Assembly: GCF_010078235.1 (NCBI RefSeq)
Contig: NZ_JAABOS010000003.1
Coordinates: 372,001 to 436,000, forward strand
DNA: 64,000 bases
Source of the DNA: Cognatundibacterium crateris
GTDB lineage: Bacteria > Pseudomonadota > Gammaproteobacteria > Burkholderiales > Burkholderiaceae_D
Direction of reading: 5' to 3'
In this document: positions 1-7,723 of the stretch, in pieces
Numbering within the stretch: the stretch's first letter is position 1
How the letters are laid out: each line of letters begins with the position of its first letter
Program-made: the position numbers and the translations under genes
Notes under the pieces: model-generated
Seen by the model: the letters and a program-made list of their open reading frames with translations, nothing else
Told to the model about the DNA's origin: nothing
The model's database searches: none

Positions 1-1
1 G

Positions 2-928
2 ATTTCGAATGACAAGCTGAAGGATCGCATTCGCCAAGAAATGACACTGGCACTCGGATATGAACCCGACGACTGGGCTGTATATTCAACGTTGACGGAA
101 GCTATTGGCAATTTCAAGGATCTCATTCAGGTGAACGGAAGCCGCATGTCTTGGATAGGAGTGAAGAAGCCTGAATGGTGGACCGAGGCATACGCGCGGC
201 GCTACAGTCGCGATGGAAGCGATATTCCCAATTCGACCAACAAGGATGGTTCCATTATCACAGATGACCTTGCAGACGGCATTTATCTTGATCAGGATGA
301 ACTCAATGGGCGCCAAGGCCTCTGGATTCCATTGCGTACAGAAACACAACGGTGGTTTTGCGACGTGATTGGTACCATCGTTCGCACTAGACGTAAACTT
401 GAGACTCAAACTGATCACAAGCGTTACGTCGTCTTGGATGAGGACGCATGGCATAGTCTGTGTGATTGTTTCGAGCAGCTGACCTATGTGGAATCCGGCC
501 TCGGAATATCAGCCAAGCGGTTAAAAGCGCCTGAAGCATTCATGCATTTTGCCGTTACTGATGGCGAACTCTACATGCACGATGAAGGTCGTGTAATTCC
601 GGAAGAGGTCATACGGCTATGCCGTGTGGCAGGTGAAACGACAATTTGGGGTGATGGAATCGTGCTGCGATGGACTAAGATCAAGTCGTGGCTCGAGCAC
701 GGTTTCGCCTTGGCCGAACTCGGTGCACAGAAGGCCGTCGGACCGCACTTGGTTCGGATTAATGATGAGCGTCTTCAATGGAGATGGGTTCCGCAGCTAC
801 CGCGGACCATAGGAAAGACACGAGATCAAGTCCAAAGGGAAGCCGAGGCAGAAACAATGCTTCACTCGAAAAGGGGAAGACGCCGGATCAACAAGGCCTT
901 CGTTTGGGTGTCGCCGGTGGTTGTCTAG
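2..928 (+). CDS. Hypothetical protein, probably 5'-truncated by the window edge
   Basis: The reading frame is open from nucleotide 2. The first ATG is at 41 but has no good ribosome binding site, so the true start may lie upstream. The product in view is 295 residues from that ATG, soluble, with no signal peptide or membrane segment. It is rich in Trp and charged residues and ends in a basic tail (about residues 275-285, RGRRR). I do not recognise the family. It sits at the left of island module 1, directly before the decayed GIY-YIG remnant on the other strand, and its stop codon overlaps the remnant's stop region. Confidence 0.55.
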   Translation: MSNDKLKDRIRQEMTLALGYEPDDWAVYSTLTEAIGNFKDLIQVNGSRMSWIGVKKPEWWTEAYARRYSRDGSDIPNSTNKDGSIITDDLADGIYLDQDELNGRQGLWIPLRTETQRWFCDVIGTIVRTRRKLETQTDHKRYVVLDEDAWHSLCDCFEQLTYVESGLGISAKRLKAPEAFMHFAVTDGELYMHDEGRVIPEEVIRLCRVAGETTIWGDGIVLRWTKIKSWLEHGFALAELGAQKAVGPHLVRINDERLQWRWVPQLPRTIGKTRDQVQREAEAETMLHSKRGRRRINKAFVWVSPVVV

Positions 929-1020
929 GCTTGAATGGCCATGAAGATCGACAAGTAAATAAACGCACCGTAGTCAAAATTAAGACAGCGAGACAATGGT
1001 CCGAGATAGCTCCATTTCAT
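926..1020 (-). pseudogene. Remnant of a GIY-YIG nuclease gene, N-terminus only
   Basis: On the minus strand an ATG at 1020 opens a 31-codon frame ending at a TAG at 926-928. Its first residues match the N-terminus of the intact GIY-YIG protein at 4641-5585: WSYLGPLSRCLNFDYG against WTYLGRLSHCPNFDYG, 12 of 16 identical. The homology then breaks off and the rest of the nuclease is missing. Like the intact copy it lies immediately downstream of a DUF3761 gene, so this is the residue of a second DUF3761/GIY-YIG pair. The ATGA overlap seen in the intact pair has been lost; here the ATG follows the TAA by two bases. Confidence 0.7.
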
Positions 1021-1022
1021 TG

Positions 1023-1319
1023 TTACAGCCACCTTGTCACGCCACCGTGATGAGAGCAAGTGCCACGGTGGTTTCTGCTGAAACTGTAAGTCCCATCACG
1101 GCATTTTGCACTGGCACCATTGGGAACCTTGTCATCTATTGATTTTGACGGAGCATGCACGTTTTGACCGGCTTTGTCGGTGTAATGCTTGTGCGACGTC
1201 AGTTTGGATTCATCTGGTTCGGATTTTTGCGTGGATGGCGGCGGCTGCAGCTGCGCATAGGCCGGAGCCAACGGTGAAATGGCGACAATTGCTGCTAAAA
1301 CGAAACTAACGATACGCAC
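1023..1319 (-). CDS. DUF3761 family exported protein, copy 1
   Basis: The product is 98 residues: a signal peptide ending near AYA-Q (about residue 23), a Pro/Ser/Lys-rich linker, and a C-terminal DUF3761-type motif with two Cys and a final His-Gly-Gly (pattern AKCRDGTYSFS then GTCSHHGG). It is predicted to be periplasmic or secreted; its function is unknown. I chose a GTG start at 1319 because an AAGGA lies six bases upstream and because copy 2 at 5582-5887 starts with ATG at exactly the equivalent place (MRI-SF in both). An upstream in-frame ATG at 1325 is right against the same AAGGA and is less likely. The two copies agree over nearly their whole length and also share upstream DNA. Confidence 0.8.
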   Translation of the reverse strand: MRIVSFVLAAIVAISPLAPAYAQLQPPPSTQKSEPDESKLTSHKHYTDKAGQNVHAPSKSIDDKVPNGASAKCRDGTYSFSRNHRGTCSHHGGVTRWL

Positions 1320-1708
1320 GCTCATTCCTTTCAATACCCCGCCCCAGTGCTAGCAACCCCTGCTTGGCGACGCGTTAGATAGTAAAAAGATGAGTATAAA
1401 AGAAATAATTTAAATAGGGCAATATTGCAATTTAAAACTCTGCACTAGTGCGTCCATAAGTGCTCGTATGGGGTGGGCTGCGACGTAGTTTGTTTAAGTC
1501 TGTGTTCAAACACGTTGATCAAGCTGTTAACTTTTCGTCGCAGCTAATCGATAGACTAAATTTACTAATCATTTCTCACTAATCAAAATGCGACGGAGAT
1601 TTGTAGATTTGATCACTGGCAGCGCCACTACGTCGTTTGCCGAACATGGCACTAATTTGATCAAAGGGCTCCCGACAGCGTATTGGAAGGCGAGAACGCA
1701 CCGATCCA
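1320..1708. other. Intergenic region upstream of DUF3761 copy 1 and the HAD-like gene
   Basis: No convincing gene is present. The part next to DUF3761 (about 1380-1450) resembles the DNA upstream of copy 2 (about 5945-6020): both contain GAGTATAAAAGAAAT followed by an AT-rich tract and ACTAGTG. This makes the homologous block longer than the gene and probably includes the shared promoter. Beyond about 1455 the two copies diverge. An imperfect inverted repeat, GCTGCGACG and CGTCGCAGC, lies within about 1477-1546. Confidence 0.5.
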
Positions 1709-2170
1709 ATGTATGATGAGGGAATGATTGTCTTTCTCGACATTGATGGCGTGTTGCACCCTGAGCCGTGCTATGACAAGGCTCAATTTTTTATTTTTCT
1801 GCCTCGCTTGGAGCGCGTTCTGCGCGAATTCCCACAAGTTCAAATCGTCATCAGCAGTACATGGCGTCACAACAGGACTTTGGAACAACTACGAGAGATA
1901 TTTTCACCGGACATTGCTGTACGAGTTGTTGATGTCACGCCGCGTTGGTCCATGCTTCCGGATTTGATGGAGAGCATCGGTTATCAGCGTCATGTGGAAA
2001 TTGAAGGCTGGATCAGGAGAACCGGTGAGCCGTGGCAGCCTTGGGTGGCGATCGACGATAAGCCTTATCTTTACAAACCTTTTCTGAAGAATTTGATAAA
2101 GACGGATTCACTGACCGGTTTCGATGAGATTGCCGAAAATCTGCTTCGTCAAAAGCTGATGCTGAAGTAA
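1709..2170 (+). CDS. HAD-superfamily hydrolase-like protein, RNA-repair type
   Basis: The 153-residue protein starts with a HAD motif I, FLDIDGVLHP (Asp nucleophile and the second Asp), has a motif II-like ISSTWR near residue 50, and a late acidic AIDDKP near residue 118 that can serve as the metal site. This compact layout matches the HAD domain found in Swiss-Army-Knife RNA-repair proteins and in small stand-alone phosphatases of mobile islands. A phosphatase acting on nucleic-acid ends is a family-based guess. Two starts are possible: ATG at 1709 or ATG at 1724, which places the motif at the very N-terminus. Neither has a well-spaced Shine-Dalgarno. It is the last gene before the element end at about 2,250. 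Confidence 0.75.
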   Translation: MYDEGMIVFLDIDGVLHPEPCYDKAQFFIFLPRLERVLREFPQVQIVISSTWRHNRTLEQLREIFSPDIAVRVVDVTPRWSMLPDLMESIGYQRHVEIEGWIRRTGEPWQPWVAIDDKPYLYKPFLKNLIKTDSLTGFDEIAENLLRQKLMLK

Positions 2171-2233
2171 ATGGAGTGCTATCGAACTAAAACCAAGCAA
2201 GTTACGGAGCCGAGAATTGCTTGTGTGTTCGAT

Positions 2234-2275
2234 TGTTAATTGAGTAATTTTTCTTAAATAGCGATAATTGCACCA
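2234..2275 (-). mobile_element. Element end, copy A (comM-targeting element)
   Basis: Contains TTCTTAAATAGCGATAATT at 2251-2269 followed by GCACCA, the same sequence that abuts comM at 22,087-22,111. The preceding TGTTAATTGAGTAATTTT matches the context of the inner repeat of the comM-proximal end (22,032-22,050), so copy A looks like that end with the 38-bp unit between its two repeats deleted. I read it as a relic end marking the junction between modules 1 and 2. Confidence 0.6.
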
Positions 2276-2408
2276 ACAGAAGCAATGGTTCAGCACTAAA
2301 TTGTCCCAGCCCTTCATTGGAAAAACCGTAGTCATTACCTATATGGCGCCGTCAATACGATCGGTGGCAGAAAAATATGCGGCTGATTTATGACGTCGCA
2401 ATCGCATT

Positions 2409-4415
2409 TTACAGCCATCGTGAGTGCCGCTCAAAGAGTTGCTCAATATCTTGGTGATACATTAACGGTTTAAGCGCCAAATAAATTAATTCGACGTCAG
2501 GCACGTCTAGCCAATCATCATTATCATTCAGACCTTCCAGCATTGCACTCAGCAAGCACCGAATGGAGTACGCCGACGGAGAGGACAGATCTCCGAGAAC
2601 ACGCTGTTTCAAAGCTTGAATGATGTCTTGGTGTGAATTGCATTCACGGCCCAAGCCAAGATTGGAGGAAATGTAAGGAATGTAGCCACGCTCACCCTGC
2701 ATTATTTTTGCTACCCCTATATACAATGCATGCATTTCTTTAGGCGTTAAATATAGCTGCGGCGCACCGTTTCCTAGGCCCGACTGTAGTTCTTTTATTG
2801 TGGCTACTAACCCAATAGAACGGTAGCGTTCATCCGGCAGCAGTGGCAATTGGCGGTGTTCCCATATATCCGTCTGCTGCGCCCATAACTGGGCAAGTGC
2901 CTTGCGTTGCGCTGGCCGTCGCCACGGCCAGCTTGCTCGAAGCTCGCGCTCGATTAACCATTGTCCGACAGCTGGGATGAGTCTGTCGCGTAACCATGAG
3001 AGTGTTTCCGCGCAATACATCCAATGCCGTGGGCCCAGTTCAAAGTTTTTAAAGGAATTGGGTGGGTCCCAAGTTAGGACAACGCTATCTCCATAGGAAA
3101 GTCCCTCTAAATCACTGCGTGCCCGGATGAAGGCGTGGTAGCCCAACTCAAAATCGGGATGTGGCTTCGTTGTATAGACCTTCACGTAGTGCTGATTAGC
3201 ATCGAAGATATCCCAGTTACTACTGCCAGCATCTGCATCGTGCTCGTTAACGAACTCGAGAATTTGGCTCCACAGGCGCGTCGGTATGCTGCAGATTGCG
3301 ACGACCGTGTCGTCACCGTGGCCGACGAAGGGAAAGTCTTCGGCTCCCCAGTGCTGACTCAGTGCGTGCAATGCATCTATGTACACCGGGGTAAGCTTGT
3401 CGAGTGCCCTACACATCGCTTCTACACCCTCGGGCGGAATCTGCAGACGGGCGCTATGGAGGTCAATGGTGATTTCTGAATCAGGACGTGAAGAAGTTGG
3501 TCCGTAGATAAACGGGCGATAGGTATTCTCGGCTGGTGCCCCAGTATGCGCAAAAAGATTTTTCAATAGCCACTCTTGAGAAAGGGCAACAGTGAGTCCA
3601 GAAGTGGTTTGTTTTTTGACGACGATGCCGACAGATCCTGAAAAGAATCGCTTGTTCGGTAGCAGCGCATCAATATGGACCCAAGGACTATCAATGCTCC
3701 AGCTATTCTCGTACGCATGAATATTCTCCAGCTCAAACTCAATTGCTTCGTCGTGACTCTCTTGCCCGAGAAACTTGTGTGCTAGCCTTCTTACAGTAGG
3801 ACGCTCGTCAACCAGCGCCTTCTGCAGCTGCATCCAGAAGTCTACACGGCGCATCCATTCGTTACAGTATATGTTCGTTGCGACGTCAGGGAAAAATCGA
3901 CTCAGAATATCCGGATGAAGCCTGACGCGCTCTGTTAGATGCACCCCCGTCCACAGTTCGCCGATAATTTCTCGAGCCCTTAGCTCCTCGCGCGCGTTAT
4001 GCCACGCTCTAGCGAATTGTTCAGTGCTTTGCTGTGCGACGATCAATACAAATCGGGTGCCAGGCGTTGCCCACGGTCCCGCTAGAAAAAGTGTAATTGC
4101 ACTTCCTAGCGTGGAAGAGTTGAAGCTTTTCCAGCATTTGCATTCAAAGACAATAAGCTGTGCTTTGTCATTGTGCGCATAACCAAATAGATCAATGCCA
4201 CCTTGTGAGCGCCCAGTCCCGCCAATTAGCTGGCAACCTTCGATGTCATAGTCTCGTTGCAACAACCACCAGCAGAATTGTTCAAACTGCGGTGCATGCA
4301 TGTTCTCAAATTGCAATGGATGATTGCCTAGCGGTGCGGAACCGGATAACGGTTCACTGGGTGCGAGCAGATCTAGATGGGGTGGAAAGTCTTGTGGGAG
4401 ACGTTGTTTTGGCAT
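2409..4415 (-). CDS. Mrr-like restriction endonuclease domain protein
   Basis: A 668-residue protein. Residues about 35-170 form an Mrr/type IV-like PD-(D/E)xK nuclease domain: a conserved FEQFCWWLL helix, then GGTGRSQGGIDLFGY (metal-binding Asp) and IVFECKCW (the ExK motif). The remaining 480 or so residues have no motif I recognise, no Walker A and no membrane segment. Mrr-like enzymes cleave modified or foreign DNA, and a fusion to a long unknown domain is typical of phage-defence effectors, so a defence role is inferred. It stands alone between element end A and the GIY-YIG gene. The Shine-Dalgarno before the ATG at 4415 is weak, but the start fits the nuclease domain. Confidence 0.75.
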   Translation of the reverse strand: MPKQRLPQDFPPHLDLLAPSEPLSGSAPLGNHPLQFENMHAPQFEQFCWWLLQRDYDIEGCQLIGGTGRSQGGIDLFGYAHNDKAQLIVFECKCWKSFNSSTLGSAITLFLAGPWATPGTRFVLIVAQQSTEQFARAWHNAREELRAREIIGELWTGVHLTERVRLHPDILSRFFPDVATNIYCNEWMRRVDFWMQLQKALVDERPTVRRLAHKFLGQESHDEAIEFELENIHAYENSWSIDSPWVHIDALLPNKRFFSGSVGIVVKKQTTSGLTVALSQEWLLKNLFAHTGAPAENTYRPFIYGPTSSRPDSEITIDLHSARLQIPPEGVEAMCRALDKLTPVYIDALHALSQHWGAEDFPFVGHGDDTVVAICSIPTRLWSQILEFVNEHDADAGSSNWDIFDANQHYVKVYTTKPHPDFELGYHAFIRARSDLEGLSYGDSVVLTWDPPNSFKNFELGPRHWMYCAETLSWLRDRLIPAVGQWLIERELRASWPWRRPAQRKALAQLWAQQTDIWEHRQLPLLPDERYRSIGLVATIKELQSGLGNGAPQLYLTPKEMHALYIGVAKIMQGERGYIPYISSNLGLGRECNSHQDIIQALKQRVLGDLSSPSAYSIRCLLSAMLEGLNDNDDWLDVPDVELIYLALKPLMYHQDIEQLFERHSRWL

Positions 4416-4640
4416 GCAAGGAAAGCAAGTGTAGAAATTAATTTATATATAATAATGCTGCACGTAAATGCAGTCACTGTTTTATCCAAACGTCATGATT
4501 CGGTATTCACAGCTGATGTTATTTGTTACTCCACACGCTATTCTTGCGCTAAACGAATAGAAATTGAGCGAAATGCATCGGGTGAGCTATTCATTGCTCG
4601 GTTCCTGATAGTTTATTGGGTATCGCTAGATGGACGTAAC

Positions 4641-5585
4641 TTAACCTAGCTCCGAAATAGATTTTCGCCATTTCCTAAAAGTGAATTTGTCGTTACGTTT
4701 AATTTTCTTTTTAATCGTTGAGGGTTTACGCCCGAGGATTGGTGCTATTTCGAGCGCAGACATATTGAAGTCCATCAGCATGACTCTCAATTTTTCGAGA
4801 TCAACGAGTTCCCATTTTTTGCCCGAATTTGGATAGCGTTCTAAGCTGATTTGACGTTTCTTTTGCTGCGCAAGTTTATCGTGCCAGCGCCGCGAAATTA
4901 CCTCCGATAGTTGCTGAGCCGCCTTATCTTTTGCCTCCGATGGGATAATTTTATCCCCAAGGGATTTAAAGATTATTTGGCTTGCATCATCAACATCAGG
5001 CACATTTTCAAACGCATGCTTTACTCGAATTAGGCTGTTATTAAATTCAATCTTTCCGAGTATAGATAGCTGTTTGTGATTAAACATATAGCCGAGTTCG
5101 AAAAGCTTTACCAGCCTTTGCTGTATCGCACTTTCTATCGATACCGCCATTTTCGGTAAATATGGATCCAGTTTAAGAACCCAAACGCCAATAGCTGGCA
5201 AATAACTGGACTTGACGAATTGCTGCCAAGGTTCATCAAAAACTTTCTCAGCTGCCAACAGATTTTTGGGATCTAGTTGTTCGATTGTAGTATTAGCCCA
5301 AACTAAATCGGCCTCTGCCAATTTTTTAAAGTGTGCGAGATCACTACTTAGATGCCAGGTACTCATCAAAGTATAGATATCTTCTGTTTCTGAGATTTTC
5401 CAGACTGACCGGTTTCCTCTTAAATAACCGTGTAAATGCTGGAGCATTCTCCTGCCTAGGTTATTGGTTGTACCCACGTACACCACTCGGTTATATAAGC
5501 CATGGTGCACAAGCAAATAAACACAGCCATAGTCAAAATTTGGACAATGTGACAAACGTCCAAGGTAGGTCCAACTCAAATTCAT
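4641..5585 (-). CDS. GIY-YIG nuclease family protein with C-terminal HTH
   Basis: A 314-residue protein. The GIY-YIG fold is near the N-terminus: YGCVYLL (GIY strand), VVYVGTTNNLGRRM (YIG strand with the catalytic Arg) and the following His, all within about residues 20-60. The middle is helical. The C-terminus (about residues 265-305) reads as a helix-turn-helix, MSALEIAPILGRKPSTIKKK, suggesting specific DNA binding. I start it at the ATG at 5585 because it overlaps the DUF3761 stop as ATGA, implying translational coupling; an ATG at 5591 is the alternative. Homing or island-maintenance roles are possible; function is not shown. A truncated sister copy lies at 926-1020. Confidence 0.75.
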   Translation of the reverse strand: MNLSWTYLGRLSHCPNFDYGCVYLLVHHGLYNRVVYVGTTNNLGRRMLQHLHGYLRGNRSVWKISETEDIYTLMSTWHLSSDLAHFKKLAEADLVWANTTIEQLDPKNLLAAEKVFDEPWQQFVKSSYLPAIGVWVLKLDPYLPKMAVSIESAIQQRLVKLFELGYMFNHKQLSILGKIEFNNSLIRVKHAFENVPDVDDASQIIFKSLGDKIIPSEAKDKAAQQLSEVISRRWHDKLAQQKKRQISLERYPNSGKKWELVDLEKLRVMLMDFNMSALEIAPILGRKPSTIKKKIKRNDKFTFRKWRKSISELG

Positions 5586-5887
5586 AACCATCTTGCTACA
5601 CCACCGAGATGGGAACACGTGCCTCTATGGGTTTTGCTGAAACTGTACGTTCCATCAACGCATTTTGCACTAACACCATTTGGAACTTTGTAATCAATTG
5701 ATTTTGAAGGCGAATGTATATTTCTCCCAGCTTTGTTAATGTAATGCTTGTGCGATGAGAGTTTCGATTCTTCCAGATCTGATTTTTGAGTACTTTGGTT
5801 TAAGATGGTTGGTTGTAGCTGAGCATATGCGGGCAGCATCAATGATGTCGCGGGTATTGCTGCCAAAAAGAAACTTATTATTCTCAT
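5582..5887 (-). CDS. DUF3761 family exported protein, copy 2
   Basis: A 101-residue homologue of the protein at 1023-1319: signal peptide ending at about AYA-Q, polar linker, and the C-terminal two-Cys DUF3761 motif (AKCVDGTYSFS then GTCSHLGG). The ATG at 5887 has AAGGA six bases upstream, matching the equivalent GTG of copy 1. Its stop overlaps the start of the GIY-YIG gene (ATGA), so the two are probably one transcript. No function is known for the family; predicted location is the periplasm or outside the cell. Confidence 0.8.
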   Translation of the reverse strand: MRIISFFLAAIPATSLMLPAYAQLQPTILNQSTQKSDLEESKLSSHKHYINKAGRNIHSPSKSIDYKVPNGVSAKCVDGTYSFSKTHRGTCSHLGGVARWL

Positions 5888-6050
5888 GTTCATTCCTTTC
5901 AATTGACCGCTTTCTGCCCCCAAAGCTGGCTAGCATTTGGTTTGATAGGACGAAGAGTATAAAAGAAATGATTTAATTATTGCAATAATATGATTGTATA
6001 TGGCAAAAATAGAACTAGTGATAATTCGATTTACAGAAAGCTATTTCATT

Positions 6051-6113
6051 TTCTTAAATAAAGTTATTTTCATATTTAATTTTGTGCGTTTCTAAATTAG
6101 CGATAATCGCACC
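6051..6113 (-). mobile_element. Element end, copy B (decayed)
   Basis: Shows the same two-repeat layout as the comM-proximal end but with mutations: TTCTTAAATAAAGTTATTTT at 6051-6070, a spacer containing TTTAATTTTGTG, then TTCTAAATTAGCGATAATC at 6090-6108 followed by GCACC. Repeat spacing is 39 bp, against 38 bp at the comM junction. It marks the likely boundary between modules 2 and 3 and is older or inactivated compared with copies A and C. Confidence 0.55.
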
Positions 6114-6243
6114 GCCCAGCTTCAGAAATACAGGCCGAAGTAGTAAAAACAAACCGACAGGTCAAACGTCAAAGCTTTCTCTTTTAGTCGCTGACTTATT
6201 GATTATCCCGTCATTTCACACAGTAAAAGGAACTTCCTATTTT

Positions 6244-6963
6244 ATGTCACGCATTACCTTCGCTTTATTGTTTCTGATTTCCAGTATCTCTAATGCATTT
6301 GCTGCCCAGGATTTTGCTGAATGCAAACAATTCTTCGTTAATGGCGCTGTACCGGTTGCCAGCAACCATCCCAATACCAGAGCACTGTGCTTTGATGAAT
6401 TTGCCGTCCTCCACTCAGGACAAAGTAAAACACCTGTGTATGTCGCAGAACGCTTAAGCAAAGAAAAAATTGACTCCAAAGTCAAGCGTGCAAAGAAATT
6501 CTTTGCAGATGCCCGGCTACCAAGAACAGAAAGAGCAGAACTCGACGACTACAAATCTTCTGGATATGATCGCGGACATATGGCGCCGGCTGGAGACATG
6601 TCCACAAACAATGGAATGGCCCAGTGCTTTTCGTTAGCCAACATGGTGCCGCAGAATCCCAAGAATAATCAAAAAATGTGGAACAGCATTGAAGTTGCTA
6701 CCAGAAAATATATACAACGCGCAGCAAGTGATGTCTACGTCATCACAGGCCCGGTATTTGATCGTTCACCAGAAACGATAGGCCAGAATCATGTCTGGGT
6801 GCCAACATACCTTTACAAATTAGTCTACGATCCTACGACTAAAAAAGCGTGGGCACACTGGATAGAAAATACGGATACAGCACGAGTAACGCCACCGATC
6901 AGCTATGAAGAACTGGTGAAGAGGACAGGGATACGGTTTTTACCTGATGGGAGCGTTTTGTAA
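6244..6963 (+). CDS. Secreted DNA/RNA non-specific endonuclease
   Basis: A 239-residue protein of the NUC1/NucA family. It has an N-terminal signal peptide (hydrophobic FALLFLISSISNAFA, cleavage near residue 20), then the diagnostic DRGHM motif near residue 109 with catalytic His, a Met-rich AGDMS stretch, and the metal-ligand Asn region NMVPQNPKNNQ. It should degrade DNA and RNA outside the cytoplasm with Mg2+ as cofactor. The frame is open for 54 more codons upstream, but the ATG at 6244 is preceded by AAAAGGA and directly starts the signal peptide. It opens module 3, directly after element end B. Confidence 0.9.
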   Translation: MSRITFALLFLISSISNAFAAQDFAECKQFFVNGAVPVASNHPNTRALCFDEFAVLHSGQSKTPVYVAERLSKEKIDSKVKRAKKFFADARLPRTERAELDDYKSSGYDRGHMAPAGDMSTNNGMAQCFSLANMVPQNPKNNQKMWNSIEVATRKYIQRAASDVYVITGPVFDRSPETIGQNHVWVPTYLYKLVYDPTTKKAWAHWIENTDTARVTPPISYEELVKRTGIRFLPDGSVL

Positions 6964-7443
6964 CTAGAACAAATACGGGGATGTACCGACTATTTTCTTT
7001 GTATTTCATCAATGTGGTCCATTGTAAGCGTTCCTCACGCTAACTTTTTTCCTTCGAATGATTTGGCAGCGGGTTCTCAATCGCAACAAATTTGCCTTCC
7101 AAAAACCAATTGCCCTGCAGCTGGACTGCCGGATACGGATAGTCACCATCTCGAACAAGTCATCGGTGCTGATAACAATAGCGTAACGGCCGCAGACGGC
7201 AGCAGTCTCCGGTCCGATAGGGGCATCGCCAAGGGATACGGGATACGATTTTTTGTGGTCGAAGAAATGCACGATGATAGATCATAAATTACGACAAAGT
7301 GCATTTTTGGTAATTAAATTCTTGATATTATTAGTACTTTATTGTTAAGATAAAACTGCTGATTCGTATCAGCGTATTTTCCTGCTGTAGTAATTTATCA
7401 GGAAAATAAATTGCTTTTTAATTTAATAAATAAGGAAATTGGC
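6964..7443. other. Intergenic region upstream of the lanthipeptide precursor
   Basis: No gene is supported. About 7009-7287 is open on both strands and has a different composition from the AT-rich flanks. One minus-strand frame contains YPAVQLQGNWFLEG, vaguely like a SymE-type toxin core but without a complete gene, so it may be decayed coding DNA. The last 130 bases (7310-7440) are AT-rich leader sequence of the lanthipeptide precursor. Confidence 0.4.
7322..7351 (+). promoter_or_regulatory. Possible sigma-70 promoter of the precursor gene
   Basis: TTGATA at 7322-7327 and TAAGAT at 7346-7351 are separated by 18 bp, in an AT-rich tract about 90 bp upstream of the precursor ATG. It is the best match I see by eye in this intergenic region; not proven. 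Confidence 0.4.
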
Positions 7444-7635
7444 ATGAAATCTGTAAGCGAAATAAAAATGATGGTGTTGGACCTGCAATCTATTGAGCAT
7501 GTTAGCGGTGGCTATGTTGGTGATATGGAAATTGCCGTGCAAAGTACAGAGAGTATTAGCTGCGGAACTGTAACGGCAAATGAACTTAGTACGAAAAGCA
7601 ACGGATGCCCACGTGAGACTAAAGCTTTTGGTTAA
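7444..7635 (+). CDS. Lanthipeptide precursor peptide with double-glycine leader
   Basis: A 63-residue peptide. Residues 1-23 are a leader that contains the LDLQ motif typical of class III lanthipeptide leaders (residues 12-15) and ends in HVSGG, a double-glycine site for C39 peptidases. The 40-residue core (24-63) is rich in Ser and Thr and has exactly two Cys. Each Cys ends a copy of the same heptad, STESISC and STKSNGC, i.e. two Ser-x2-Ser-x2-Cys units that fit lanthionine or labionin formation. The ATG at 7444 is preceded by AAGGAAATTGGC; an in-frame start at 7411 has no such site. The synthetase, adaptor and peptidase-exporter genes follow on the same strand. Confidence 0.85.
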   Translation: MKSVSEIKMMVLDLQSIEHVSGGYVGDMEIAVQSTESISCGTVTANELSTKSNGCPRETKAFG

Positions 7636-7647
7636 GGTCGTTTAATA

Positions 7648-7691
7648 AGAGAGACACAAATGTCCCATAACATTTGTGTCTCTCTATTTTT
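7648..7691 (+). terminator. Strong hairpin terminator or attenuator between precursor and synthetase
   Basis: A perfect 16-bp inverted repeat, AGAGAGACACAAATGT at 7648-7663 and its complement at 7670-7685, with a 6-base loop, followed by a run of T (7687-7691). This is a textbook intrinsic terminator. Partial read-through would give much precursor mRNA and less synthetase mRNA, a common arrangement in peptide natural-product clusters. The hairpin also covers the GTG at 7676, which argues against that codon as the synthetase start. Confidence 0.85.
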
Positions 7692-7723
7692 GCTTCAGAA
7701 TAAATCGTGGTGTTGAAATAAAA

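Noticed and set aside
7009..7287. Overlapping open frames on both strands; one frame hints at SymE-like or SRAP-like residues
   Set aside because: The hints fall in different frames, no start with a ribosome binding site fits, and no complete domain is visible. At most decayed coding DNA.
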